A stretch of DNA of 58,905 bases. It comes from CAZSDP01 sp964605665. GTDB taxonomy: Bacteria; Planctomycetota; UBA8108; UBA1146. The notes under the pieces are model-generated. The model was not told the DNA's origin and ran no database searches. It was given only the letters and a program-made list of their open reading frames with translations. How positions within the stretch are numbered: position 1 is the first letter of the stretch; each line of letters starts with the position of its first letter. Below are positions 34,442 through 41,862 of this stretch, in pieces. The translations under genes and the position numbers were made by a program. The stretch spans positions 1-58,905 of the forward strand of contig CAZSDP010000029.1 of the NCBI GenBank assembly GCA_964605665.1, written 5' to 3'.

Positions 34442-36069
34442 TTCAACTCGATCCCGAAAATCCCCAAGACTTCGCCAGTCTGCTTTCGATATGCGGTGAT
34501 CGCTTTCAGCAGCAATACCACTGACTCCACTTCCGTGGTCTGAGCTTCTAATAAATCGTTTTGAGTTTGTAACACCTGATAGCTGGTCGAGAGACCTCGT
34601 TCGAGGCGACGCTTTTCACTATCGAGTTGCTCACTTCTCAGTCGTGTTGCTGCCCTGGTGGTCAGAACTCGTTGCTGGGCGCTACGCACGTTCCGAACTG
34701 CTTGCGTGACTCCGAGCACGATGGAGTTGACGGTGCGCTCACGGTCGAGCTGCGCGCTCGAGCGATCGATGTCGGCTTGGGAACGTCTCTCTCGCGCTGC
34801 TCGATTACCGATCGGTATCTCGAACACCAACCCAACGCTCCAGTCATAGTAAGTACCGCCGCTCAACTCTCTCCAGGTGCCACTGAATCCATCTTCCAAG
34901 CCTGAATTGGTCCAGCTTCCGATGAGATCGAGACTCGGCAAGAGGTCATTACTGGCGCGATCATACAAATCTTCAGCGTTCTCGATCGTCAGTCGCGACT
35001 GACGCAATTCAACTCTTTCATCCAGAGCTGTATCGACAGAATCTGCCAATGAGAGTTCGAGATCTTCGAAGGCAGGCTCTGTCGTCGGAACGATTTCGAC
35101 ATCGATAAAGAGTGGGTTATCTCGACCGAGTCGATAATCAGGGGCATTGATCTGATCGAGAAGGCTATCCTGAGCGTTGTCGAGGGCATTACGTGCATCG
35201 ATGATGCCTGCCTTTTGCGTCTCGATGTTCGCTTCCGCATCGATGACATCGATCTCGGTTCCACTTCCCACCTGCAGTTTTCGGCGGTTGATATCGAGCA
35301 GATCGGTCGCTTCGAGCAACCCTTGCTCTTTCACTTCGAGATCTTTCCGAGCATAGAGAAGATCCCAATACGCATTTGCAACCACGACTAAAATGTCCTC
35401 GACCCGGCGCTCCAACTCGAGGGAAGAGATCTCGGCATTGCGCGCTGCGATGCGAACATCGGCGAGCACCGCCTCCTCCCCCAACCCGCGCAGTAGCGGC
35501 TGTGTCAGTTGAATTCGAACTCCCGAAGAGTAGCGCGGATTGAAGCTGAAGAGCGTGGAGTCTGGATTGTCGCTGCGGTTTGTTTGCGCCGTAATCGAGT
35601 AACTCGTTCCAGTGGAGAGAAGACCGCTGATACCGAGATCGAAGGAGTCATTCTCGAATGGGTTCACCGTGATCGTGCTCGTCGCTTCTCCGAAGTCGAG
35701 GAAGCTGACTGAAGGCTGTCGGAATCGAGCCATCGTGTAGCTGGTGCGAAACAACGGGTCGAAAGCTGCGTCCGCGATGATGCGATCGCGCTTCGATCTC
35801 TCCGCGGTGAGGCGCTCGATCTTTAGGTCGACGTTGTGGCCGAGTGCTAGACGAATGGCATCGGGAAGCGAAAGCTCCATTTTGGGACGAGTTGGTCGAG
35901 CAGCAAGATCGGGGGTGCCGATCGGTCCATCTGTCTTCGTCGAATCGGAATCAACCTGAGCCCAGCCGGTCGAAGAAAGCACGCCCAACAATATTGCGAT
36001 CAACAAGGCTATCGTGGGAACAAGAGAACCACTCCCCCTTTGCCTTCGTCCCAGCCAAACGATGTCCAT
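34438..36069 (-). CDS. TolC-family outer membrane efflux protein
   Basis: A 543-residue outer membrane channel subunit with a signal peptide (LVPTIALLIAILLGVLSS..WAQ). It shows the internal duplication of the family: LSLPDAIRLALGHNVDLKI and LELSLADSVDTALDERVELRQSRL are landmarks of the two halves, each followed by long helices (ELERRVEDILVVVANAYWDLL, RTVNSIVLGVTQAVRNVRSAQ). Strands such as YSSGVRIQLTQPLLRGLG form the barrel. It starts at ATG 36069 after AAGGGG. No adaptor or pump gene is adjacent, so its export partner lies elsewhere. Confidence 0.92.
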   Translation of the reverse strand: MDIVWLGRRQRGSGSLVPTIALLIAILLGVLSSTGWAQVDSDSTKTDGPIGTPDLAARPTRPKMELSLPDAIRLALGHNVDLKIERLTAERSKRDRIIADAAFDPLFRTSYTMARFRQPSVSFLDFGEATSTITVNPFENDSFDLGISGLLSTGTSYSITAQTNRSDNPDSTLFSFNPRYSSGVRIQLTQPLLRGLGEEAVLADVRIAARNAEISSLELERRVEDILVVVANAYWDLLYARKDLEVKEQGLLEATDLLDINRRKLQVGSGTEIDVIDAEANIETQKAGIIDARNALDNAQDSLLDQINAPDYRLGRDNPLFIDVEIVPTTEPAFEDLELSLADSVDTALDERVELRQSRLTIENAEDLYDRASNDLLPSLDLIGSWTNSGLEDGFSGTWRELSGGTYYDWSVGLVFEIPIGNRAARERRSQADIDRSSAQLDRERTVNSIVLGVTQAVRNVRSAQQRVLTTRAATRLRSEQLDSEKRRLERGLSTSYQVLQTQNDLLEAQTTEVESVVLLLKAITAYRKQTGEVLGIFGIELN

Positions 36070-36221
36070 CGGTAAGATTGCCCCTTCTCCAACGCGGGTT
36101 CTTACGGTTGGGGAGAATTCCCAAACCGAACCGAGAAGCATCATAACAATCTTGAGAAAAAGTGCTCTCGATCCGCAGCTTCAATCGGCATCCCGGTGGA
36201 GAATTCGAGAGTTTCGACCGC

Positions 36222-36998
36222 TCAACCTTCGATCGCCATCCCTTGCGGTACAGCGGTCGGCTTCGGTCTGATTTTTGTCGCAAACCATGGAAGGGCATGG
36301 AGGGTGAACAGAAGGAGTAGCGCAAGAAAGGTCATCGTCACCAGGAATGAAAACGCGGCCCAGCACTCCGGGAGATACCACCGCTCGAGGAACCAACCTC
36401 GACCCATGAACGAGAACTTCACGTCGAGCCAACCGACGAGCGAAACGCCCCCGACCAGTGCCCCCCACCCCCAACAAGAAGCGAAGAATTCCACCGTGTT
36501 CAACCCTGTTGCCAGAGAGAGGGTGAAGACGGTGTAGATCGCGAACCAAGTGAGCGGAGAGGAGAGGTCGAGCACTTGAGGAAGGTCGCTGAAGAGTGCC
36601 CACAATCCCCAACCAATTCCTTGCAGACCATCGGGGTGCTTGAGCAAAACCGGCAGACCATATTCCCCCTCGGTGAAGGTGGGAACGGTGAGCTTCAAAA
36701 GAGTGAGGGTACAAACAAAGGTGAGCAGCAGGCGGATCACCATGGCGATCGGGACTCCGATTCGCTGCACGGGACAGCGGCCGGTGCGCAGGAGTGGCTG
36801 TTGAGAAGCGAAGAGACGAAACTTCTCAATCGGGGTACCGGTCACCAGACAGGCGATCGTTCGAATCAACGCTTCGAGAAGCAGACCGGGAAAGAAGAGT
36901 ATTTTGGTGCTCCGCTTTACCAAGAGATTCAAACGAAGCAGACCCACCCCCCAGAGTAGAAGGATCCACAAGCCGAGAGAGATCGTTGTGTCCGTCAT
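36222..36998 (-). CDS. Uncharacterised polytopic membrane protein
   Basis: A 258-residue inner membrane protein with about six hydrophobic segments (LGLWILLLWGVGLLRL, ILFFPGLLLEALIRTIACLV, IAMVIRLLLTFVCTLTLL, WFAIYTVFTLSLATG, WGALVGGVSLVGWL, FLVTMTFLALLLLFTL). I do not recognise the family. Motifs include PGLLLEALIR near the start, as seen in some envelope proteins, but this is weak. It lies 150 bases upstream of the TolC-family gene on the same strand, so they could be co-transcribed. GAGAGTGA precedes ATG 36998. Confidence 0.65.
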   Translation of the reverse strand: MTDTTISLGLWILLLWGVGLLRLNLLVKRSTKILFFPGLLLEALIRTIACLVTGTPIEKFRLFASQQPLLRTGRCPVQRIGVPIAMVIRLLLTFVCTLTLLKLTVPTFTEGEYGLPVLLKHPDGLQGIGWGLWALFSDLPQVLDLSSPLTWFAIYTVFTLSLATGLNTVEFFASCWGWGALVGGVSLVGWLDVKFSFMGRGWFLERWYLPECWAAFSFLVTMTFLALLLLFTLHALPWFATKIRPKPTAVPQGMAIEG

Positions 36999-37218
36999 CG
37001 CGAGTCACTCTCGAGCCGTTGCCAACGTTGACGAACGACCTGTAGGGATGGGCTGGAGGGTGTTCAAAAATATCATCTTCTGGGTGACCGCAGCCAGAGA
37101 CCAATTTTGCCCATCGAGATCGGGGGTCTGACAGCCCGCCCCCCATCAACGTAACTCATTACTTAGAAAGTACTTAAGTGGATGCGGCGCGGCCTTGACT
37201 GCGGCTGAACCAAAGTTC

Positions 37219-37237
37219 AAAACGATCGTGGCGATCG
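37219..37237 (-). terminator. Possible weak terminator after parB
   Basis: On the minus strand CGATCG, a CCA loop and CGATCG are followed by TTTT, just after the parB stop codon. The stem is short (6 bp). Confidence 0.35.
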
Positions 37238-37241
37238 ACAC

Positions 37242-38162
37242 TCAAGACGAGGTCTTGGAGTTCGAGCCCGAGTGGATTTGGCGACAGATTCGGGTGAGGT
37301 CTTCCGCTGAGAAATAATCGATGGCGATTCGCCCCTTCTCTCCCCCACGCGGATCGATCTCGACCTTCGTGCCGAGAGCCCGGCCGAGCTCCTCTTCCAG
37401 TTTCTTCAGCTGTGGGTCCTTTTTCTTGGCCGGTCCACCTCGAGCGCTCGCCTTACCCGGAGACTTCTTCGGCGGTGGCGCACCACGTCGCTCCCGAATC
37501 TCCTGATCGAGCCTCCGCACGGTCCACCCATCCTCGACCGCTCGTTCGAAGAGAGCGATCCGCTCCTTGCCATCCTCCACGCTGAGGAGAAGCTTGGCAT
37601 GACCCGCACTGAGGCGCCCCGACGCGAGAGCGTCCCGGACCGGCGCTTCTAAGTCCAGGAATCGCAATGAGTTAGCAACGCTCGAGCGTTTCTTGCCCAG
37701 CTTTTCGGCGACCTGCTCCTGGGTCCACTCGTTGACCTTCTGCAACTCCCGATATGCGAGGGCGAGCTCGACCGGATTGAGGTCCTCCCGTTGGATATTC
37801 TCGATCAACGCGAGGCGAAGAAGTCGTTCAGGATCGATCGACTGGACGATCACTGGGACCGTTTCCAATCGGAGGGAGAGGGAAGCTCGGAGACGGCGCT
37901 CCCCCGCCACAAGCTCAAATCCGCCCGCATCGTCGGGGCGAACCACCAGCGGCTGAAGGATCCCCTCATTCTTGATCGAGGCGCTCAATTCGCGCAAAGC
38001 CTGATCATCGAAGTGAGTCCGTGGCTGAGCTCGGTTGACCCGTATCTGACGGGGATCGAGCTGACGCACCTCGAGATCGGTTTCTTGTGATTCAGAGGTG
38101 GGGGGGTCTTCCGTCTTTCGAATCAGGGAGTCGAGTCCCCTACCGAGTTTGCGCGCACTCAT
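37242..38162 (-). CDS. parB: Chromosome partitioning protein ParB
   Basis: A 306-residue parS-binding CTP hydrolase. It begins RKLGRGLDSLI, the ParA-interacting N-terminus typical of chromosomal ParB, followed by the partition domain with IKNEGILQPLVVRP and GERRLRA (CTP-binding arginine motif), then LALIENIQREDLNP. The helix-turn-helix is WTQEQVAEKLGKKRSSVANSLR, cited as a landmark. A Lys/Pro/Ala linker and a short dimerisation domain end the protein. The start overlaps the parA end by 23 bases. Two parS sites lie upstream of parA. Confidence 0.95.
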   Translation of the reverse strand: MSARKLGRGLDSLIRKTEDPPTSESQETDLEVRQLDPRQIRVNRAQPRTHFDDQALRELSASIKNEGILQPLVVRPDDAGGFELVAGERRLRASLSLRLETVPVIVQSIDPERLLRLALIENIQREDLNPVELALAYRELQKVNEWTQEQVAEKLGKKRSSVANSLRFLDLEAPVRDALASGRLSAGHAKLLLSVEDGKERIALFERAVEDGWTVRRLDQEIRERRGAPPPKKSPGKASARGGPAKKKDPQLKKLEEELGRALGTKVEIDPRGGEKGRIAIDYFSAEDLTRICRQIHSGSNSKTSS

Positions 38163-38931
38163 GATCCCGAATCTCCTTTGCGAGGTTCAAGTAGGCCCAG
38201 GCACCACGTGATCGAGGCGCGTAGACGCAAACGGGCTGGCCGTGACTGGTCGCCTCCGCCAAATCAACGTCCCGAGGAATGATGGACTGGAGGACTTCTT
38301 GGGGAAAGAACTTTCGAACCTCTTCCACCACGTCCACCGCCAACTGGCGATCTGGCTCGAATAGGGTCAAAAGGATCCCAGCGAGGTGGAGGGGCCGCGA
38401 TCGACCGGCATCCGAATTCCGAATCAGAGCAATCATCTGAGCCAATCCCTCCATCGCGAAATACTCGCACTGAACCGGGATCAGCACCGAATCAGCCCAA
38501 GCGAGGGCGAGAGAGGTCAGCGGTCCCAGGGAGGGTGGGGCATCGATCAGAACGATGTCCCAGGAGGAACTCTGGTCGAGCTCAGCGCGGAGTTCAGAGA
38601 TGCGGCGACTGCGAAAATCTTCCAAATAGCGGGGAATCTCGGGGCGCTGAGAGGAAGAAAGCACCGAAAAGTGGGGGACTTCCGTCTCGGAAACAACCGA
38701 TGTCCAGGTCGCGCCCCCCTCCCAGAGTCGCTCCAACGGCTCTTCGTCGGCAACCGCTGAGACTCCGGAAGTCGCGTTTCCTTGGGGATCGAGATCGATG
38801 AGAAGGACTCGCTCCCCCGCAAGCGCGAGATACGCGCCGAGATTTACGGCAGTCGTGGTCTTTCCCACTCCGCCCTTCTGGCTGGCAATGGCGATCACCC
38901 GTGCCAAGTCTCCCCCGTCCCCATTTCCCAA
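38140..38931 (-). CDS. parA: Chromosome partitioning ATPase ParA
   Basis: A 263-residue deviant Walker ATPase. Visible motifs are KGGVGKTTTAVNL (Walker A with the signature Lys), LLIDLDPQGNATSG and IVLIDAPPSLGPLT (A' and B). It lacks an N-terminal helix-turn-helix, as for chromosomal ParA/Soj types. With ParB and parS it drives origin segregation on the nucleoid. The N-terminal ten residues (MGNGDGGDLA) are extra; a GTG at residue 12 or TTG at 9 could be the true start, as GGGGGAG precedes them. Confidence 0.94.
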   Translation of the reverse strand: MGNGDGGDLARVIAIASQKGGVGKTTTAVNLGAYLALAGERVLLIDLDPQGNATSGVSAVADEEPLERLWEGGATWTSVVSETEVPHFSVLSSSQRPEIPRYLEDFRSRRISELRAELDQSSSWDIVLIDAPPSLGPLTSLALAWADSVLIPVQCEYFAMEGLAQMIALIRNSDAGRSRPLHLAGILLTLFEPDRQLAVDVVEEVRKFFPQEVLQSIIPRDVDLAEATSHGQPVCVYAPRSRGAWAYLNLAKEIRDHECAQTR

Positions 38932-39002
38932 GAGCGAATCCGCGGGTGAGGGTATCGCGACGAGTATAGGAGCTCAAGAAGCTCTCGGGAGCGAGAGGGG
39001 AA

Positions 39003-39018
39003 TGTTCCACGTGGAACA
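39003..39018. promoter_or_regulatory. parS site 1
   Basis: The perfect palindrome TGTTCCACGTGGAACA, a known variant of the bacterial chromosomal parS consensus, lies 72 bases upstream of parA. ParB should bind here. Confidence 0.93.
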
Positions 39019-39039
39019 CCACACCGCGCGCCCACAGGT

Positions 39040-39055
39040 TGTTCCACGTGGAACA
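39040..39055. promoter_or_regulatory. parS site 2
   Basis: An identical perfect palindrome TGTTCCACGTGGAACA, 37 bases from the first site. Paired sites next to parAB fit a centromere close to the replication origin. Confidence 0.93.
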
Positions 39056-39308
39056 AGAACTCCGAGCTGGCCGAAAGTTGGGGAAGAGGAAAGAGGCGAG
39101 AGGAGACTGCCGCTGAAGGCCCCAGGGCCTCTCTCGATCAACGATCGGAGTGGCCCTTCCCTTGAGAAGCTGAAGTCCGTAGAATTCGCCGAAGAGCTCA
39201 CAGGAGGCTCCCCAGCGACTCTTCGTCCGGGGCCCTCTTCACTCCACAAACATACTCCCTTTAGACGGTACTCAACTACCGCAGGGGGGCGCCAAGAAGG
39301 ACCCACAG
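39056..39308. other. Intergenic region right of parS
   Basis: No gene or DnaA-box cluster is recognised. It holds the upstream region of the phosphoesterase gene. Confidence 0.5.
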
Positions 39309-40034
39309 TTGCGCATCGCGATCATTTCAGACATACACGGCAATCGAGAAGCCCTCGACACGGTTCTCGAAGAGATCGATCGGCTTTCATGCGAGAAGAT
39401 CTTCTGTCTCGGGGACGTCGTCGGGTACGGCCCCGACCCGTGTTATTGCGTCGATGTCGTCGCGGAACGCTGTGAGGTGATTCTAGCGGGCAACCATGAA
39501 TATGCGGTTTTGGGGAAGATCAATATCGACTACTTCAATCCCCACGCCCGTCAAGCAACCCTCTGGACCCGCGATCACCTGGGGGAGCAACAGCTCGAAG
39601 CGATCTCCCAGTATCCGCTCACTCACGTCTGGGACGAGTGCACCTTCGTCCACGGCACTCTCGACTCTCCCGACTTGTTCGACTACATCCAGAACTCCTT
39701 CGATGCTCACTTGTCTTTGGAGTGCCTGAAGAACCGGGTCTGTTTCATCGGTCACTCCCACGTCCCGATCACCTTCCTCCAGTCAGACGACACGATTGCT
39801 TTCAATGACGATCCAGTCGTCAGCCTCAAGCCAGCCTTCAAGTCGATCGTGAATGTTGGAAGCGTCGGACAGCCGCGCGACGGAAACCCCAAGGCGAGCT
39901 TCGTCACCTTCGACACCGAATCGGAAGAGATGAGCTTGCACCGCATCGCGTACGATCTCGCCGCGACCCAAAAGAAGATCTTGGAAGCGGGTTTGCCGGA
40001 GTTCCTCGCGGATCGCTTAGCGGTGGGGCGCTAA
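39309..40034 (+). CDS. Cytoplasmic metallophosphoesterase (YfcE/diadenosine-type)
   Basis: A 241-residue calcineurin-like phosphoesterase without signal peptide. Metal motifs are ISDIHGN, LGDVVGYGPDP, AGNHEYAVLG, FVHGTLDSP and IGHSHVP; the C-terminus has NVGSVGQPRDGNPKASFV. This set matches the small bacterial group often named metallophosphatase or phosphodiesterase, which acts on phosphodiesters or nucleotides. The start is a TTG at 39309 with AAGGA seven bases upstream; no ATG fits. A 16-bp tandem repeat array begins nine bases after its stop codon. Confidence 0.92.
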   Translation: MRIAIISDIHGNREALDTVLEEIDRLSCEKIFCLGDVVGYGPDPCYCVDVVAERCEVILAGNHEYAVLGKINIDYFNPHARQATLWTRDHLGEQQLEAISQYPLTHVWDECTFVHGTLDSPDLFDYIQNSFDAHLSLECLKNRVCFIGHSHVPITFLQSDDTIAFNDDPVVSLKPAFKSIVNVGSVGQPRDGNPKASFVTFDTESEEMSLHRIAYDLAATQKKILEAGLPEFLADRLAVGR

Positions 40035-40043
40035 AGACGAACG

Positions 40044-40123
40044 GCTGAGCATCCTAAGGGCTGAGCATCCTAAGGGCTGAGCATCCTAAGGGCTGAGCAT
40101 CCTAAGGGCTGAGCATCCTAAAA
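40044..40123. repeat. 16-bp tandem repeat (5 copies) at a gene end
   Basis: Unit GCTGAGCATCCTAAGG in five head-to-tail copies, the first four perfect and the last ending AAAA. It starts nine bases after the phosphoesterase stop codon. Each unit holds CTGAG/CTAAG-like half sites. The 16-bp period and copy number match the unrelated array at 31512-31597. Confidence 0.95.
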
Positions 40124-40434
40124 CTGAGCGCCGTACTCTGCGGGATAGCGAACCGGCGATCCACAAACTAAGCCCATACACGACAACGACTTATGATCTC
40201 TGGCTCGCGCTGAAATAGTCGCGGCCACCCCAAAGGAAGGCCCACAAACAGAGAGCCTGATCTCTATCGAAAAGCCCGCCGTCTCGACCGCAAAAGGTGG
40301 ACACCCACACCCTTGGCGAACGCCCCCTCGCTCTTCGATCGGTGATCCCGATTCCTCTCCGCGAGCAGGGCAATCGGCTGCGAGAGGATGAAAGCGAGGG
40401 AAATTGGCGGTGAAGAACTGGAAGGAGCTGAAGT
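40124..40434. other. Convergent intergenic region
   Basis: About 310 bases between the repeat array and the end of tatA. I see no gene or strong terminator. Confidence 0.5.
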
Positions 40435-40728
40435 CTAGTCGGAAGAAGAATCGCGCGGAGTCGATTCATTGGGGGTGGGGGAGTCGATCGACTGACGCGT
40501 CGTGCTACTGCTGTGCGACTCCGCCTCGACATCATCTTCGATCCCTTTGATACCACGCTTGAACTCGACCACTCCGCGCCCCATCGAGCGCATCACATCG
40601 GGGAGACGACGACCGAAGATCAACAACGCGACGAACAAAATGACGATCCACTCCATACCCATCGGAATTCCGATGGCCAAGAGCCTCTCTGGTTGGGTCG
40701 CCTCCAAGGCGTGCACAAATATCAACAT
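40435..40728 (-). CDS. tatA: Sec-independent translocase subunit TatA/TatE
   Basis: A 97-residue protein with one transmembrane helix (MEWIVILFVALLIFG), the conserved Phe-Gly hinge, and an amphipathic helix (RRLPDVMRSMGRGVVEFKRG), then an acidic and Ser-rich tail. This is the TatA/TatE pattern, the pore-forming part of twin-arginine export. The N-terminus is about 20 residues longer than usual. AGGAGG lies five bases before ATG 40728. No tatC is adjacent. Confidence 0.9.
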   Translation of the reverse strand: MLIFVHALEATQPERLLAIGIPMGMEWIVILFVALLIFGRRLPDVMRSMGRGVVEFKRGIKGIEDDVEAESHSSSTTRQSIDSPTPNESTPRDSSSD

Positions 40729-40746
40729 GAGATCCTCCTACTACTC

Positions 40747-40929
40747 TCAGGGATTGTACGCGTCCCCAGCAGCAGCCTGAAAGAAAACCGCGAAATTCTC
40801 CTCATCGAGGCAGTTCTTTGCCTCTTCAAGGAACCCTTCACCAGCAAGATAGTCACAACTCTTCGTCACGCCAGGTTTCTCACGAAGCCGCCCCTCAACG
40901 AAAAGGCGCCCCCTCTTCCTCGAATCCAC
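40747..40929 (-). CDS. Possible small ORF between lipoprotein gene and tatA
   Basis: A 60-codon frame that overlaps the end of the lipoprotein gene by 35 bases and ends 18 bases before tatA. The C-terminal part (CDYLAGEGFLEEAKNCLDEENFAV split here by my reading) is acidic and looks protein-like. The only initiator is a GTG without a ribosome binding site, or an internal GTG. It may be a real coupled small gene or chance. Confidence 0.3.
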   Translation of the reverse strand: MDSRKRGRLFVEGRLREKPGVTKSCDYLAGEGFLEEAKNCLDEENFAVFFQAAAGDAYNP

Positions 40930-41545
40930 AGAGGTGGCCAGCGATCTTCTTGGCGGTGTTCGCCATCAGCGCAGTTTCGATCTCCTCTTTGCTCTGCTCG
41001 AAGGAGATAAAGACCTGCCCCGAGTCAGGATTCTCTGGAAAGCGGTGCTCAATCGTTCGTGAGTAGCCCTTCTTGCCGGCGGCGATGTCCCAGACTTCGT
41101 ACTTGGCGCGGATTTGCCCTTGCCACATCCCCACCATTTTTGGGTTATCGAGCCGCACCCTCTCAATCTCTCCCACGATCAAGTACTCCACCCCAGCTCG
41201 CCGTCCATAGTCGAGCCAGTCGATGACATCGGAGAGATCGCCCTCGATCTCCTTTTGGATCGGTCGATTCCGAATCGCTTCGAAGGAACCACAGCTCGCC
41301 CCCAGAGCGACTTCGAGGGACTGCCCCAGTCGATTCCCTTCCTTCGATTGGTAGTGCCAGTAGTTCCCATATCGAAAGGGCACGACCATCACCACTCGGT
41401 CGCGGATGTCGTAGGCGGGCTCCACCATCCGTTCAACGCCACTGCACCCCATCCCGAGGAGCGAAACTCCCCAGAGGAGGAGCGCGCAACCGCTACCGAG
41501 GACTCGTGAGGGGGTGAATCGAAGGGGAAAGAACTGGTCACGCAT
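40895..41545 (-). CDS. Putative lipoprotein resembling CsgG/GNA1162 family
   Basis: A 216-residue protein with a signal peptide and lipobox (LLGMGC). The body has VVMVVPFRYGNYW, LGQSLEVALGAS, GVEYLIVGEIERVRL and YEVWDIAAGKKGYSRTIEH, the alternating pattern of CsgG-related or GNA1162-type outer membrane lipoproteins. The identity is tentative. GGAGG lies six bases before ATG 41545. It follows the giant LPS-transport-like gene on the same strand, about 320 bases downstream, which supports an envelope role. Confidence 0.65.
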   Translation of the reverse strand: MRDQFFPLRFTPSRVLGSGCALLLWGVSLLGMGCSGVERMVEPAYDIRDRVVMVVPFRYGNYWHYQSKEGNRLGQSLEVALGASCGSFEAIRNRPIQKEIEGDLSDVIDWLDYGRRAGVEYLIVGEIERVRLDNPKMVGMWQGQIRAKYEVWDIAAGKKGYSRTIEHRFPENPDSGQVFISFEQSKEEIETALMANTAKKIAGHLCGFEEEGAPFR

Positions 41546-41862
41546 CGGGTGCCTCCGAAGACCGGTCGGTCACGTTGAAGTCATTCACTGCCGCCCTCGC
41601 CATCTCGATGGCGCAGCGGGAGAGCAGAAGCAGATATTCGCCGCAATCGTCGGGTCAAAACTCCCGACCGTCGCTCATCCAGCTCGATCGGAGCAGGAAG
41701 TTCAAGGGGGGATGACGAAACGGAGACGTCGTTCGGAGATTTCCAGTCGCGGGTGAGGGACCGAAACGAGCGAATTGGAGGTCGAAACCGGTGGTAGGGG
41801 AGGAGACCCTCCCCCGACGACAGCCGAAGAAATCCCCCCTCGCCCTCCAGCGGCAACGGTCG
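41546..41862. other. Intergenic region downstream of the giant OstA-like gene
   Basis: About 320 bases, with no gene recognised. It may contain the promoter of the lipoprotein-tatA group. Confidence 0.45.
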
